Shown here: piece by piece, positions 1 through 9,659 of the stretch | How positions within the stretch are numbered: the stretch's first letter is position 1 | Layout: every line of letters begins with the position of its first letter | Origin: Afipia sp. | GTDB lineage: Bacteria > Pseudomonadota > Alphaproteobacteria > Rhizobiales > Xanthobacteraceae | Reading direction: 5' to 3' | DNA length: 64,000 nucleotides | NCBI GenBank assembly: GCA_024508675.1 | Contig: JANINQ010000003.1 | Location: 186,001 to 250,000 of the forward strand | Notes under the pieces: generated by a model | What the model was told of the DNA's origin: nothing | Seen by the model: the letters and a program-made list of their open reading frames with translations, nothing else | The model's database searches: none | Program-made: the position numbers and the translations under genes

Positions 1-961
1 CGAAGCGCTGCGCGACGCGATGGCCGAGGAAATGCGCCGTGACGAAGACGTGTTCGTCATGGGCGAGGAAGTCGCCGAGTATCAGGGCGCCTATAAGATT
101 ACGCAAGGCCTGTTGCAGGAATTCGGCGACCGCCGTGTGATCGATACGCCGATCACCGAACATGGCTTCGCGGGCGTCGGCGTCGGTGCCGCGATGGCGG
201 GCCTCAAGCCGATCGTCGAATTTATGACCTTCAACTTCGCCATGCAGGCCATCGACCAGATCATCAACTCCGCCGCGAAGACGCTCTACATGTCCGGCGG
301 ACAGATGGGATGCTCGATCGTGTTCCGTGGTCCGAACGGCGCGGCCGCGCGCGTCGCCGCTCAGCACAGCCAGGACTATTCAGCCTGGTATTCGCAGATT
401 CCGGGCCTCAAGGTTGTGTCTCCGTATTCGGCGGCGGACGCCAAGGGCCTGCTGAAAGCCGCGATCCGTGATCCGAATCCGGTGATCTTCCTCGAGAACG
501 AAATTCTCTATGGTCACTCCGGCGACGTGCCGAAGCTCGACGATTACGTCATTCCGATCGGCAAGGCGCGCATCGCGCGTTCCGGCAAGGACGTGACGCT
601 GATCTCGTGGTCGAACGGCATGACCTATGCGCTGCATGCGGCCGATGAACTCGCCAAGGAAGGCATCGAGGCGGAGGTGATCGACCTGCGCACGCTGCGT
701 CCGCTCGACACCGAAACCATCATCAACTCGGTGAAGAAGACGGGTCGTGCTGTTGCTGTGGAAGAAGGCTGGCAGCAGTCCGGCGTCGGCGCTGAAATCG
801 CCGCGCGGATCATGGAGCAGGCCTTCGACTATCTCGATGCACCGGTGGCGCGCGTGTCCGGCAAGGATGTGCCGATGCCTTACGCCGCCAATCTCGAAAA
901 GCTGGCGCTGCCGTCGGTGGCCGAAGTCGTCGATGCGGCCAAAGCCGTGATGTATCGCTGA
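1..961 (+). CDS. pdhB: Pyruvate dehydrogenase E1 component, beta subunit (5' truncated)
   Basis: This is the beta chain of the thiamine-diphosphate-dependent E1 component, which decarboxylates pyruvate and passes the acetyl group to E2-lipoate. The reading frame is open from the window edge, so the true start lies upstream; the first in-frame ATG, at 20, is internal. Visible family features are the [13 protein letters not shown] region, the [17 protein letters not shown] segment of the cofactor-binding domain, and a transketolase C-terminal domain with a [11 protein letters not shown] motif. Alphaproteobacterial PdhB often carries an N-terminal lipoyl domain, which would lie outside the window. 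It ends 18 bases before pdhC in the same operon. Confidence 0.95.
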   Translation, partial: EALRDAMAEEMRRDEDVFVMGEEVAEYQGAYKITQGLLQEFGDRRVIDTPITEHGFAGVGVGAAMAGLKPIVEFMTFNFAMQAIDQIINSAAKTLYMSGGQMGCSIVFRGPNGAAARVAAQHSQDYSAWYSQIPGLKVVSPYSAADAKGLLKAAIRDPNPVIFLENEILYGHSGDVPKLDDYVIPIGKARIARSGKDVTLISWSNGMTYALHAADELAKEGIEAEVIDLRTLRPLDTETIINSVKKTGRAVAVEEGWQQSGVGAEIAARIMEQAFDYLDAPVARVSGKDVPMPYAANLEKLALPSVAEVVDAAKAVMYR

Positions 962-979
962 GAGAGCGGGGCCAGGATT

Positions 980-2344
980 ATGCCGATCAATATTTTGATG
1001 CCCGCGCTGTCGCCCACGATGGAGAAGGGCAACCTTGCCAAGTGGCTCAAGAAAGAGGGCGACAAGGTCAAGTCCGGCGACGTGATCGCCGAGATCGAAA
1101 CCGACAAGGCGACGATGGAAGTCGAAGCCGTCGACGAAGGCACCATCGCGAAAATCTTGGTGCCGGAAGGCACGCAGGATGTTCCGGTCAACAACGTCAT
1201 CGCAGTGCTTGCCGGTGACGGCGAGGATGTGAAGGCGGCGGGAGCGGGGGCTGCTTCTGCACCTCCGGCGAAAGCCGAAGCACCAAAGGCCGAAGCGCCA
1301 AAAGCTGCCGCGCCTGCATCTGCGGCAGCGCCGGTCGCGAAGTCAGGCGGCGACGTTGTCTCAAATGGCATCATGGCGGCACCGACGCCGGCCGCAAGCA
1401 ACGGCGCACGTGTGTTCTCCTCGCCGCTCGCACGCCGTCTTGCCAAGGAAGCGGGCATCGATCTTTCGCGCGTGACCGGCTCCGGTCCGCATGGCCGCGT
1501 GGTGGCGCGCGACATTGCTGAAGCCAAATCCGGCAAGGGACTCAAGCCCGCGACCGGCGCGGGTGCTCCGGCTGCAAGCACCGGCGCGATCGGCGCTCCG
1601 GCGATGTCGGATCAGCAGATCCTCGCGCTGTATGACGAGGGCGCTTACGAAAGCGTGCCGCACGATTCGATGCGCCGGACCATCGCGCAGCGTCTCACCG
1701 CCGCGACCAACTCGATGCCGACATTCTATCTCACGGTGGATTGCGATCTCGGCAAGCTGGCTTCTGCACGCGAAGAGATCAACGCCGCTGCCGGCAAGGA
1801 CAAGGACGGCAAGCCGCTCTACAAACTTTCGGTCAACGACTTCGTCATCAAGGCGATGGCGCTGGCGCTGCAGAAGATTCCCGAAGCCAATGTTTCGTGG
1901 ACGGAAGCTGCGATGCTCCGTCACAAGCATTCGGACATCGGTGTCGCGGTGGCGCTGCCGTTCGGTCTGATCACGCCGATCATCCGTCAGGCTGAAATCA
2001 AGACGCTGTCGGCCATTTCCAATGAAATGAAGGACCTTGCCGCACGCGCAAAGGGCAAGAAGCTCAAGCCGAACGAATATCAGGGCGGCACGTCATCCGT
2101 GTCGAACCTCGGCATGTACGGCATCAAGGATTTCACTGCGGTGATCAATCCGCCGCAGTCGTCGATCCTTGCCGTCGGCACCAGCGAGGAACGCGCGGTG
2201 GTCCGCAATGGCCAGATCGTTGCGGCAACCATGATGAGTGTGACGCTGTCCTGCGATCACCGCGCCATCGACGGCGCGCTCGGAGCGGAATTGATCACCG
2301 CGTTCAAGAAGCTGATCGAAAATCCCGTGATGATGGTGGTTTGA
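980..2344 (+). CDS. pdhC: Dihydrolipoamide acetyltransferase, E2 of pyruvate dehydrogenase
   Basis: This E2 core enzyme (454 aa) transfers acetyl from lipoyl-lysine to CoA. It has one N-terminal lipoyl domain (residues 1-78, lipoylated Lys43 in [10 protein letters not shown]) and an Ala/Pro-rich swinging linker (about 87-142). An E3/E1-binding domain follows (about 144-180, [15 protein letters not shown]), then the acyltransferase domain (about 228-454) with the catalytic DHRAIDG motif (His427). The length is normal for the family. It sits 18 bases after pdhB, and its stop codon overlaps the open frame of the following small secreted protein, consistent with one transcript. Confidence 0.96.
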   Translation: MPINILMPALSPTMEKGNLAKWLKKEGDKVKSGDVIAEIETDKATMEVEAVDEGTIAKILVPEGTQDVPVNNVIAVLAGDGEDVKAAGAGAASAPPAKAEAPKAEAPKAAAPASAAAPVAKSGGDVVSNGIMAAPTPAASNGARVFSSPLARRLAKEAGIDLSRVTGSGPHGRVVARDIAEAKSGKGLKPATGAGAPAASTGAIGAPAMSDQQILALYDEGAYESVPHDSMRRTIAQRLTAATNSMPTFYLTVDCDLGKLASAREEINAAAGKDKDGKPLYKLSVNDFVIKAMALALQKIPEANVSWTEAAMLRHKHSDIGVAVALPFGLITPIIRQAEIKTLSAISNEMKDLAARAKGKKLKPNEYQGGTSSVSNLGMYGIKDFTAVINPPQSSILAVGTSEERAVVRNGQIVAATMMSVTLSCDHRAIDGALGAELITAFKKLIENPVMMVV

Positions 2345-2361
2345 GACAACGGAGCGCGCGC

Positions 2362-2682
2362 GTGCTTGTCGCTCATTTTAAACGGGGAGCACTCGCGTTC
2401 GGCTTTGCGGCGACGCTGGGCGGACCGGCTGCCGCGGAACTGCCGCCGCAATATACGGTGTGGAGTGACTTCGCCGCGATTACCGCGCAGGCGGAAATCC
2501 CGGAGAAGCTTGGTGTCGTCGACTGGATCGAGCGTACTGGGACAGGATACCGGATTTCCGGCGGTAACTGCTGGATCGATGCCACGATTACACGGAAGGC
2601 GCCCACCGGTCCGCAGGGCCAGCCGATGGTCGGTCCATCGTGCATCTCGGACATCAGGCTCGGCGAAAAGACTTGCAAGTAA
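2362..2682 (+). CDS. Small secreted protein encoded inside the pdh operon
   Basis: I do not recognise a named family. From a GTG at 2362 the product is 106 aa. Residues 1-25 form a signal peptide (KRGALAFGFAATLGG, then a PAAAE cleavage site). The mature part of about 80 residues has three Cys (in GNCWID, PSCISD and EKTCK) and no membrane segment. The same frame is open from a TTG at 2341 overlapping the pdhC stop, but the GTG places the signal peptide properly. The gene lies 17 bases after pdhC and 23 before lpd, so it is probably co-transcribed with them. Its role is unknown; a periplasmic location is inferred. Confidence 0.75.
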   Translation: MLVAHFKRGALAFGFAATLGGPAAAELPPQYTVWSDFAAITAQAEIPEKLGVVDWIERTGTGYRISGGNCWIDATITRKAPTGPQGQPMVGPSCISDIRLGEKTCK

Positions 2683-2705
2683 CGGTTAGAGATTAGGCGG
2701 ACATT

Positions 2706-4124
2706 ATGGCTGACACTTCCTTCGACGTCGTCGTGATCGGATCGGGCCCCGGCGGCTATGTCACCGCGATCCGCGCCGCACAGCTCGGCTTCAAGACCGC
2801 CATTGTCGAGAAGGCCTATCTTGGCGGCATCTGCAACAACTGGGGCTGCATCCCGACCAAGGCGCTGCTGCGCTCGGCGGAAATCTATCACTACATGACA
2901 CACGCCAAGGATTACGGCCTGTCGGCGGAGAATGTCTCGTTCGATCCGAAGGCCGTGATCGCGCGCTCGCGCGCCGTGGTGAAGCGCCTCAACGGCGGCG
3001 TCGAATTCCTGATGAAGAAGAACAAGATTTCGATCATCTGGGGCGAGGCGACGCTGGATGCGCCGGGCAAGTTCACGGTGAAGAAGTCCGCTGCCGAAGC
3101 GCCGAAGGGATCGCTGGGTGAGGGCAGCTATACCGCCAAGCACATCATCGTCGCGACCGGCGCGCGGCCGCGCGTGCTGCCGGGCCTCGAACCGGACAAG
3201 AAGCTGGTGTGGACTTATTTCGAAGCGATGAACCCCGACAAATTTCCGAAGTCGCTGCTGGTGGTCGGCTCCGGCGCCATCGGCATCGAATTCGCCTCAT
3301 TCTACCGCACCCTCGGCGCGGAGGTGACGGTGGTGGAAGTGCTGCCGCAGATTCTTCCGGTGGAAGACGCCGAGATCGCAGGCCTCGCGCGCAAACAGTT
3401 CGAGAAACAGGGCATCAAGGTGATGTCCAATACCAAGGTGACCAAGCTCGACAAGAAGGCCGACAGCGTGGTCGCCACCATCGATGACGGCAAGAAGCCG
3501 TTCACGCTGGAAGTCGATCGCGTCATCTCTGCGGTCGGCGTGGTCGGCAACATCGAGAACATCGGCCTCGAAAAGCTCGGCGTGAAGACTGACCGCGGCT
3601 GCATCGTGATCGACGGCTTTGGCAAGACCAACGTGCCGGGCATCTACGCCATCGGCGACGTCGCCGGTCCCCCGATGCTGGCTCACAAGGCCGAGCATGA
3701 AGGCATCATCTGCGTCGAGGCCATCAAGGGACTTCATCCGCATCCGATGGACAAGACGCTCATTCCCGGCTGCACCTATTGCCATCCGCAGATTGCATCG
3801 GTCGGTCTCACCGAGGCGAAAGCGAAGGAAGCGGGCAAGGACATCCGCGTCGGCCGTTTCCCGTTTGTCGGCAACGGCAAGGCCATTGCGCAAGGCGAGG
3901 ATCAGGGCCTTGTGAAAGTCATCTTCGACAAGAAGACCGGCCAGTTGCTCGGCGCGCACATGGTCGGCCATGAAGTCACCGAGCTCATTCAGGGCTTCGT
4001 GGTCGCGATGAATCTTGAGACCACCGAGGAAGAACTGTTCCACACCATCTTCCCGCATCCGACCATTTCGGAGACGATGAAGGAAGCGGTGCTTGATGCC
4101 TACGGCCGCGTGCTGAACATGTAA
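2706..4124 (+). CDS. lpd: Dihydrolipoamide dehydrogenase, E3
   Basis: This FAD-dependent E3 (472 aa) reoxidises dihydrolipoyl groups of E2 with NAD+. The N-terminal FAD motif is VVVIGSGPGGYVTAIRAAQLG, followed by the redox-active disulfide in GGICNNWGCIPTK (Cys43 and Cys48). The NAD-binding motif is VVGSGAIGIEFASFY, and the C-terminal His-Glu pair lies in HPTISE (about His451 and Glu456). The NNW variant of the active-site loop differs from the LNV form common in 2-oxoglutarate dehydrogenase-type E3. As the last gene of the pdh cluster it most likely serves pyruvate dehydrogenase. Confidence 0.95.
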   Translation: MADTSFDVVVIGSGPGGYVTAIRAAQLGFKTAIVEKAYLGGICNNWGCIPTKALLRSAEIYHYMTHAKDYGLSAENVSFDPKAVIARSRAVVKRLNGGVEFLMKKNKISIIWGEATLDAPGKFTVKKSAAEAPKGSLGEGSYTAKHIIVATGARPRVLPGLEPDKKLVWTYFEAMNPDKFPKSLLVVGSGAIGIEFASFYRTLGAEVTVVEVLPQILPVEDAEIAGLARKQFEKQGIKVMSNTKVTKLDKKADSVVATIDDGKKPFTLEVDRVISAVGVVGNIENIGLEKLGVKTDRGCIVIDGFGKTNVPGIYAIGDVAGPPMLAHKAEHEGIICVEAIKGLHPHPMDKTLIPGCTYCHPQIASVGLTEAKAKEAGKDIRVGRFPFVGNGKAIAQGEDQGLVKVIFDKKTGQLLGAHMVGHEVTELIQGFVVAMNLETTEEELFHTIFPHPTISETMKEAVLDAYGRVLNM

Positions 4125-4203
4125 ATCCGGAAGCTGGAGCCTGATCCAGATCAAGGCGCCCGGCTGCGCGAGGGCCTGCAATCGTCAGTGAGGACAGTCC
4201 GAC

Positions 4204-4944
4204 GTGCTGATTGCAGTGTTTGCCGATATTCATGCCAACCGTCAGGCGTTCGAGGCTTGCCTCGCGCGCGCAAAAAGCGATGGCGCGGAGAAAATCTACC
4301 TGCTCGGCGACATTGTGGGTTATGGCGCGGACCCGGACTGGTGCACGCAGACGGCCATGGAACTGGTCGGGCAGGGCGCGCTCGCCGTCCGCGGCAATCA
4401 TGACAATGCCATTGCGGTCCCCAGCGAGCGCATGAATGCAAAGGCGCAGGTTGCGATTGAGTGGACGCGGAACGTGCTCGGTCGTGCCGAGCGGCAGTTT
4501 CTCGCAGAGTTGCCGTTGTCGGTCGAGGATGGCGGGCGGCTGCTTGTTCACGCGGATGCCACCGCGCCTGCTCAGTGGCACTATGTGACTGACGGCCAGA
4601 GCGCGGCCCGAAGTCTGGAAGTGACGCAACTGCCACTGACCCTGTGCGGCCACGTTCACATTCCCGCGCTCTATTCGCTCTCGTCGATTGGAAAGATTAC
4701 GCCCTTCACGCCCAAAACGGGCGTGCCGATCCAGTTGATGAAGGGCCGTCAGTGGCTCGCGGTCATCGGTTCTGTGGGCCAGCCGCGTGACGGCAACCCG
4801 GCAGCGTCCTATGCCATGCTGGATACCGACCGGGACGAGATCACTTTCTGCCGCGCTCCCTATGACATCGACGGCGCCGCCGCGCGGATTCGCGATAACG
4901 GATTGCCCCCTTCGCTCGCCGAGCGGTTGTACGAGGGGCACTGA
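4204..4944 (+). CDS. Calcineurin-like metallophosphoesterase
   Basis: A 246-aa single-domain metallophosphoesterase starting at GTG 4204. All metal-binding motifs are visible: DIH near the N-terminus (FADIHANRQAF), GD in LLGDIVGYGAD, GNHD in RGNHDNAI, a His in LLVHADA and GH-x-H in CGHVHIPALY. Enzymes of this type cleave phosphomonoesters or diesters, and some act as protein phosphatases. The substrate cannot be read from sequence. Its TGA overlaps the ATG of the downstream kinase (ATGA at 4944), so the two are translationally coupled. That supports, but does not prove, opposing roles in reversible phosphorylation. Confidence 0.85.
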   Translation: MLIAVFADIHANRQAFEACLARAKSDGAEKIYLLGDIVGYGADPDWCTQTAMELVGQGALAVRGNHDNAIAVPSERMNAKAQVAIEWTRNVLGRAERQFLAELPLSVEDGGRLLVHADATAPAQWHYVTDGQSAARSLEVTQLPLTLCGHVHIPALYSLSSIGKITPFTPKTGVPIQLMKGRQWLAVIGSVGQPRDGNPAASYAMLDTDRDEITFCRAPYDIDGAAARIRDNGLPPSLAERLYEGH

Positions 4945-6389
4945 TGGCCCGGCCCGAGCTTGTTCCCGGCGAAGTGCTGGATGGTTTCCTTGTCGAGGAG
5001 AGGGTGCATCGCGGAGGCATGGCGACGCTATGGCGTGTGTCGCATCCGGATCATCCGCAGCCGATGCTGATGAAGGTGCCGCGGTTTGGAGACAGTCCGG
5101 ACCCTGCGGCCATCGTCAGTTTCGAGATGGAGCAGATGATATTGCCGCGCCTCTCCGGCATTCATGTACCCAAGTTCATAGCGGCGGGAGATTTCTCGAC
5201 GCCACAGCCCTACATCGTGATGGAGCGGATTCCCGGCGACACGCTCTACAGGCGCTTGCCGGACCTCCCTCTGCCGTATGAGGAGGCTGTCGGCATCGGG
5301 CTGAAGATCGCCACGGCGCTGGACGATCTGCATTGTCAGAATGTCGTGCATCTAGACGTCAAGCCGAGCAACATCATGTTCAGGCCGACGGGCGAGGCGG
5401 TGCTGCTGGATTATGGCTTGTCGCATCACGATCATCTGCCGGATCTGATGCAGGAGGAGTTTCGCCTGCCGTTCGGGACCGCGCCATACATGGCGCCCGA
5501 GCAGTTGCTCGGCACCCGCAACGATCCCCGCAGCGATCTGTTTGCGCTCGGTGTGCTGCTTTATTTCTTCACCACGGGAGAGCGGCCGTTCGGTGAATCT
5601 GAAACCTTGAGCGGGATGCGGCGGCGTCTTTGGAAAGACCCGGTTCCGCCGCGCCGTCTGCGGCCGGATTATCCGCCGTGGCTTCAGGAAATCATCCTCC
5701 ATTGTCTCGAGGTGCAGCCGGCGTGGCGTTATCCGTCTGCGCGGCAGCTTGCCTTCGACCTTGGCAATCCCGATCAGGTCAAAATGACCGCGCGCGCCGA
5801 AAAGCTGAAGCGTGACGGACTTGCCACCGTTCTGCGCCGGCGCTTCAACAACGAACTCATGGCTTCGCGGTCGCGGCCGGATATTGCCTCGCATCTCGCA
5901 CAGGTCCCGATCATCGCTGTGGCGATCAATCTCGACGACGCCAACGAGGCTCTCAACGAAGCCCTTCGCACGGAGGCCGCGCGCATTGCCAAGGCCGTGC
6001 CCGGTGCGCGGCTCGCTTGCGTCAACATCCTCAAGCTCGCGCGTCTTACCGTCGATCATGCGCTGAACGAGGAAGGGCACAACAAACATGTCGGGCGGCT
6101 TGCCGAGTTGAAGAACTGGGCGCGGACGCTTGGACTTGGCGATGAGAGTTTTACGGTCCATGTGATCGAAGCCTTCGATCCGGCAAACGCCATCATCGAG
6201 TTCGCCAGCTCAAATCTGGTCGATCATGTTCTGATCGGCGCGCGCGAGAACTCGTTTCGAAAGACGGTTCTCGGCAGCGTGTCGGCGAAGGTCGCGGCGG
6301 AAGCACCCTGCAGTGTGACCGTCGTTCGTCCCACTCGCAGGCGGGCCGGTCAGGATGGTGACGGGCGGGCCGTAGCCCCGCCGGTGTAG
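4944..6389 (+). CDS. Ser/Thr protein kinase fused to a universal stress protein domain
   Basis: A 481-aa cytosolic fusion. Residues about 10-275 form a Hanks-type kinase with a glycine loop (HRGGMATLW), ATP-binding Lys in MLMKVPRF, catalytic loop HLDVKPSNIM (Asp, Lys and Asn kept; the usual Arg before Asp is Leu), DYG in place of DFG, and GTAPYMAPEQ. The core therefore looks catalytically complete but of non-RD type. Residues about 310-470 form a Usp domain (VPIIAVAINLDD) ending in the nucleotide-binding pattern GARENS..LGSVSAKV..APCSVTVV. No membrane segment is seen, unlike PknB-type receptors. It overlaps the upstream phosphoesterase gene by 1 base. Confidence 0.9.
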   Translation: MARPELVPGEVLDGFLVEERVHRGGMATLWRVSHPDHPQPMLMKVPRFGDSPDPAAIVSFEMEQMILPRLSGIHVPKFIAAGDFSTPQPYIVMERIPGDTLYRRLPDLPLPYEEAVGIGLKIATALDDLHCQNVVHLDVKPSNIMFRPTGEAVLLDYGLSHHDHLPDLMQEEFRLPFGTAPYMAPEQLLGTRNDPRSDLFALGVLLYFFTTGERPFGESETLSGMRRRLWKDPVPPRRLRPDYPPWLQEIILHCLEVQPAWRYPSARQLAFDLGNPDQVKMTARAEKLKRDGLATVLRRRFNNELMASRSRPDIASHLAQVPIIAVAINLDDANEALNEALRTEAARIAKAVPGARLACVNILKLARLTVDHALNEEGHNKHVGRLAELKNWARTLGLGDESFTVHVIEAFDPANAIIEFASSNLVDHVLIGARENSFRKTVLGSVSAKVAAEAPCSVTVVRPTRRRAGQDGDGRAVAPPV

Positions 6390-6453
6390 ATACGCGGTCG
6401 TATAGTTCCTGTAAGATCGGGTTATGATGACATTCCACTGAGGGGATTCGACG

Positions 6454-6732
6454 ATGAACGAAGCACAGGCCTTTTTCAGCCAGCCGGGTGTCGGCTTCTT
6501 CACCATGCTCCTGATCGGCGCCATCGCAGGCTGGATCGCGGAGCGGGTCACCTCGTCCAACCACGGCATCTTCACCAACATTCTGGTCGGCATCGCCGGG
6601 TCTTTCGTGGGTGCGAAGCTCGCTGAAATCGCGGAAGTGCCGGTGTTCGGCTTCTGGCGGACGCTGATTGCAGCCGCGATCGGTGCAGTGATCCTGCTGT
6701 TTGCCTGGCGCATGATCCGCGGCGGCCGGTAA
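6454..6732 (+). CDS. GlsB/YeaQ/YmgE family stress-response membrane protein
   Basis: A 92-aa hydrophobic protein with three predicted transmembrane stretches: near residues 9-26 (GFFTMLLIGAIAGWIAER), 33-52 (HGIFTNILVGIAGSFVGAKL) and 65-85 (RTLIAAAIGAVILLFAW). The Gly-rich AGWIAE segment and size fit the transglycosylase-associated (GlsB/YeaQ/YmgE) family. Members are stress-induced in other bacteria, but the biochemical role is not established. The gene stands 64 bases after the kinase-Usp gene and may belong to the same stress-linked transcript. A GAGGGG ribosome-binding site precedes the ATG. Confidence 0.85.
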   Translation: MNEAQAFFSQPGVGFFTMLLIGAIAGWIAERVTSSNHGIFTNILVGIAGSFVGAKLAEIAEVPVFGFWRTLIAAAIGAVILLFAWRMIRGGR

Positions 6733-6929
6733 AGCCCAAGGTCTTTCTGCCTGTCAGGACGTCCCGCGTCGTTGCGACGCCGCAACGGATGTTGCGGCTC
6801 TACAACACTTTGTGAACATTTAACCCTTGCCTCAGCAAGCGCTTGCGCGCGCCGCGATTTAGCCACACGCCTCCGTGAGATCATTTCTTCGTAGGCTAAA
6901 TGCCGCGGCCTGCGCGACGGTGTTGGAAG

Positions 6930-6956
6930 AACCTCCCATTTTCAGGGGTTTTTTAA
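6930..6956 (+). promoter_or_regulatory. Small hairpin with T-run in the ilvD leader
   Basis: A short imperfect stem (AACCTCCC pairing with GGGGTT, one bulge) has an 8-base loop and is followed by TTTT, 33 bases before the ilvD start. It resembles a weak intrinsic terminator. It could end readthrough from upstream or act as a simple attenuator; no leader peptide was identified. Confidence 0.3.
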
Positions 6957-6989
6957 GCTCTCGTGGATGATCGCGGGACAGGGTTCACG

Positions 6990-8714
6990 ATGGACGCGAA
7001 GACGAACATCAAGGCGCGACTGCCCAGCCGTCATGTGACGGAAGGGCCGGCGCGTGCGCCCCATCGGTCCTACCTCTATGCCATGGGCCTCACCACCGAG
7101 CAGATCCACCAGCCGTTCGTCGGCGTGGCGTCCTGCTGGAATGAGGCGGCACCCTGCAACATTTCCCTCATGCGTCAGGCCCAGGCGGCCAAGAAGGGCG
7201 TCGCCTCCGCAGGCGGCACCCCCCGCGAATTCTGCACCATCACCGTCACCGACGGCATCGCCATGGGCCATGACGGCATGCGCTCGTCGCTTCCGTCGCG
7301 TGAAACCATTGCGGATTCTGTCGAATTGACCGTCCGCGGCCATTCCTACGACGCCCTGATCGGCCTTGCCGGCTGCGACAAGTCCTTGCCCGGCATGATG
7401 ATGGCGATGCTGCGGCTCAACGTGCCGTCGATCTTCATCTATGGCGGCTCGATCCTGCCGGGCAATTTCCGGGGCCAGCAGGTCACCGTCCAGGACATGT
7501 TCGAGGCGGTCGGCAAGCACTCGGTTGGCGAAATGTCCGACGAGGACCTGGACGAAATCGAGCGGGTGGCGTGTCCTTCGGCAGGCGCCTGCGGTGCCCA
7601 GTTTACCGCCAACACCATGGCGACCGTGTCCGAGGCCATCGGCCTTGCCCTGCCGTATTCGGCCGGGGCGCCTGCGCCTTATGAAATCCGCGACAGTTTC
7701 TGCATGGCGGCGGGCGAAAAGATCATGGAATTGATCGCGCAGAACATCCGTCCGCGCGACATCGTCACCCGCAAGTCGCTGGAAAACGCCGCCGCCGTGG
7801 TCGCGGCCTCCGGCGGTTCGACCAACGCTGCGCTGCACCTTCCGGCCATGGCGCATGAGTGCGGAATTGAATTCGATTTGTTCGACGTTGCCGAAATCTT
7901 CAAAAAGACACCGTATATCGCGGATTTGAAGCCAGGCGGTCGTTATGTCGCCAAAGATATGTTTGAGGCTGGTGGAATACCGCTTCTGATGAAGACGCTG
8001 CTTGATCACGGATACCTGCACGGCGACTGCATGACGGTCACCGGCCGCACCATCGCCGAAAACCTCAAGAGCGTGAAATGGAATCCGCATCAGGATGTGG
8101 TGCGTTCTGCTGACAAGCCGATCACCGTGACCGGTGGCGTTGTTGGCATGAAGGGAAATCTCGCGCCGGACGGCGCGATTGTGAAAGTCGCTGGGATGTC
8201 GGTGCTGAAGTTCACGGGACCTGCGCGTTGCTTCGATTGCGAAGAAGACGCGTTCGAGTCCGTCAACAACAGGACCTACAAGGAAGGCGACGTCATCGTG
8301 ATCCGCTACGAGGGCCCCAAGGGCGGCCCCGGCATGCGCGAAATGCTTCAGACCACCGCGGCGCTGACCGGGCAGGGCATGGGCGGCAAGGTGGCTCTCA
8401 TCACCGATGGACGTTTCTCGGGAGCCACCCGTGGCTTCTGCGTTGGTCATGTCGGACCGGAGGCTGCTGTCGGCGGGCCGATCGGCCTGATCCGCGACGG
8501 CGACATTATCGAACTCGATGCAGTGAACGGCACACTCAGCGTCAAGCTGACCGACGCCGAACTGGCAGAGCGCAAAAAGGCCTGGAAACCCCGCGAAACT
8601 GCGGTCGGCTCCGGCGTGCTCTGGAAATATGCCCAGCAGGTTGGCCCGGCGGTTAAAGGCGCCGTGACCCATCCCGGCGGTGCGGCTGAAAAGGTGTGCT
8701 ATGCGGACATCTGA
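6990..8714 (+). CDS. ilvD: Dihydroxy-acid dehydratase
   Basis: IlvD (574 aa) dehydrates 2,3-dihydroxy-3-methyl-branched acids to 2-keto acids, the third step of valine, isoleucine and leucine synthesis. It uses an iron-sulfur cluster; candidate ligand Cys residues lie in [19 protein letters not shown] and [11 protein letters not shown]. Other signatures are the FGG-like [12 protein letters not shown] and the C-terminal [12 protein letters not shown] motif. I chose the ATG at 6990 (MDAKTNIKA) because family members begin there; the frame extends upstream to 6963 without support. It overlaps the following Sel1 gene by 14 bases. Confidence 0.96.
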   Translation: MDAKTNIKARLPSRHVTEGPARAPHRSYLYAMGLTTEQIHQPFVGVASCWNEAAPCNISLMRQAQAAKKGVASAGGTPREFCTITVTDGIAMGHDGMRSSLPSRETIADSVELTVRGHSYDALIGLAGCDKSLPGMMMAMLRLNVPSIFIYGGSILPGNFRGQQVTVQDMFEAVGKHSVGEMSDEDLDEIERVACPSAGACGAQFTANTMATVSEAIGLALPYSAGAPAPYEIRDSFCMAAGEKIMELIAQNIRPRDIVTRKSLENAAAVVAASGGSTNAALHLPAMAHECGIEFDLFDVAEIFKKTPYIADLKPGGRYVAKDMFEAGGIPLLMKTLLDHGYLHGDCMTVTGRTIAENLKSVKWNPHQDVVRSADKPITVTGGVVGMKGNLAPDGAIVKVAGMSVLKFTGPARCFDCEEDAFESVNNRTYKEGDVIVIRYEGPKGGPGMREMLQTTAALTGQGMGGKVALITDGRFSGATRGFCVGHVGPEAAVGGPIGLIRDGDIIELDAVNGTLSVKLTDAELAERKKAWKPRETAVGSGVLWKYAQQVGPAVKGAVTHPGGAAEKVCYADI

Positions 8715-9537
8715 GCGCATAGGCCTTGTTGCCGCCGCAGTAACGGCCGTGATCTTTGCGGCGGCTCCTGCTTTCGCTTTCGAGGGCACGCAGCCGGGCA
8801 ATCAGGATGCCGCGGTGCCGGTCGTTGCTGCTCCCGGCGGCATCGGTGTCATGAAGAAGCCGGTCCCGCCGGCTGATATTCCGCAGGCGGCTGCGGGCTC
8901 CTCGCTGACGGCTTTGCAGTACGCCGCCGAAGGCGGGCATCCCATCGCGCAGTGGAAGCTCGGGCGCATGTACGCGAGGGGCGACGGCGTGGCGCAGGAC
9001 GACCTGCGCGCCTACGACTATTTCAGCAAGATCGCGAATGCCCATGCGGAGGACTCGCCGTCCGCGCCGCAGGCCGCGATTGTCGCCAACGCCTTCGTCG
9101 CGCTCGGCCGCTACTATGTGTCCGGCATCCCGAACTCCCGGGTGAAGGCCGATCCGGAGCGCGCGCGGGAAATGTTCTCCTACGCAGCGTCGTACTTCGG
9201 CAACGCGGAGGCGCAATACAATCTGGCGCGGATGTATCTCGATGGCGTCGGCATGCCGCCGGATTCCAAGTATGGCATCCGCTGGCTTGGTCTTGCTGCG
9301 CGCAAGGGCCAGCATCAGGCGCAGGCGCTGCTCGGCCAGATGCTGTTCAACGGCGACCGCCTGCAGCGGCAGGCTGCGCGCGGCCTGATGTGGTTGACGC
9401 TGGCGCAGGACAGTGCGGGTCCGGACGAAATCTGGATCAAGGACAGCTACAAGACCGCGATGGCCAAGGCGTCCGACGACGACCGCGCGATGGCCTTGCA
9501 GATGCTCGAGCGCTGGGTGCAGGGCCGCCGGGACTGA
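8701..9537 (+). CDS. Secreted Sel1-repeat (TPR-like) protein
   Basis: A 278-aa protein with an N-terminal signal peptide ([19 protein letters not shown], cut near residue 25). It is followed by several Sel1 repeats: [22 protein letters not shown], then [21 protein letters not shown] and [20 protein letters not shown]. Sel1 repeats are protein-binding helical solenoids, here probably periplasmic. The ATG at 8701 is preferred over a GTG at 8680 because it gives a clean signal peptide and has an AAAAGG ribosome-binding site inside the end of ilvD. The partner is unknown, and a role in branched-chain amino acid synthesis is not implied. Confidence 0.85.
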   Translation: MRTSERIGLVAAAVTAVIFAAAPAFAFEGTQPGNQDAAVPVVAAPGGIGVMKKPVPPADIPQAAAGSSLTALQYAAEGGHPIAQWKLGRMYARGDGVAQDDLRAYDYFSKIANAHAEDSPSAPQAAIVANAFVALGRYYVSGIPNSRVKADPERAREMFSYAASYFGNAEAQYNLARMYLDGVGMPPDSKYGIRWLGLAARKGQHQAQALLGQMLFNGDRLQRQAARGLMWLTLAQDSAGPDEIWIKDSYKTAMAKASDDDRAMALQMLERWVQGRRD

Positions 9538-9543
9538 CATCTG

Positions 9544-9650
9544 TCATTCCGGACAGTTCGCGTAGCGGACTGATCCGGAATCCCGAAGAGTTCATCACAA
9601 ACAACATCTGGATTCCGGGTTCGCTCGCAAGCGCTCGCGCCCCGGAATGA
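9544..9650. repeat. Long imperfect palindromic intergenic repeat
   Basis: Two arms of about 40 bases, starting TCATTCCGG and ending CCGGAATGA, form an imperfect inverted repeat. It lies between the converging Sel1 and xthA genes. Each arm contains further self-complementary stretches, such as GAGCGCTTGCGAGC. It may also work as a bidirectional transcription stop. Confidence 0.75.
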
Positions 9651-9659
9651 CTGGTTTCG

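Noticed and set aside
6942..8801. 619-residue open frame on the reverse strand across ilvD
   Set aside because: It is the mirror frame of a high-GC gene. The product is rich in His, Arg and Asp, has no domain, and overlaps the clearly conserved ilvD throughout.
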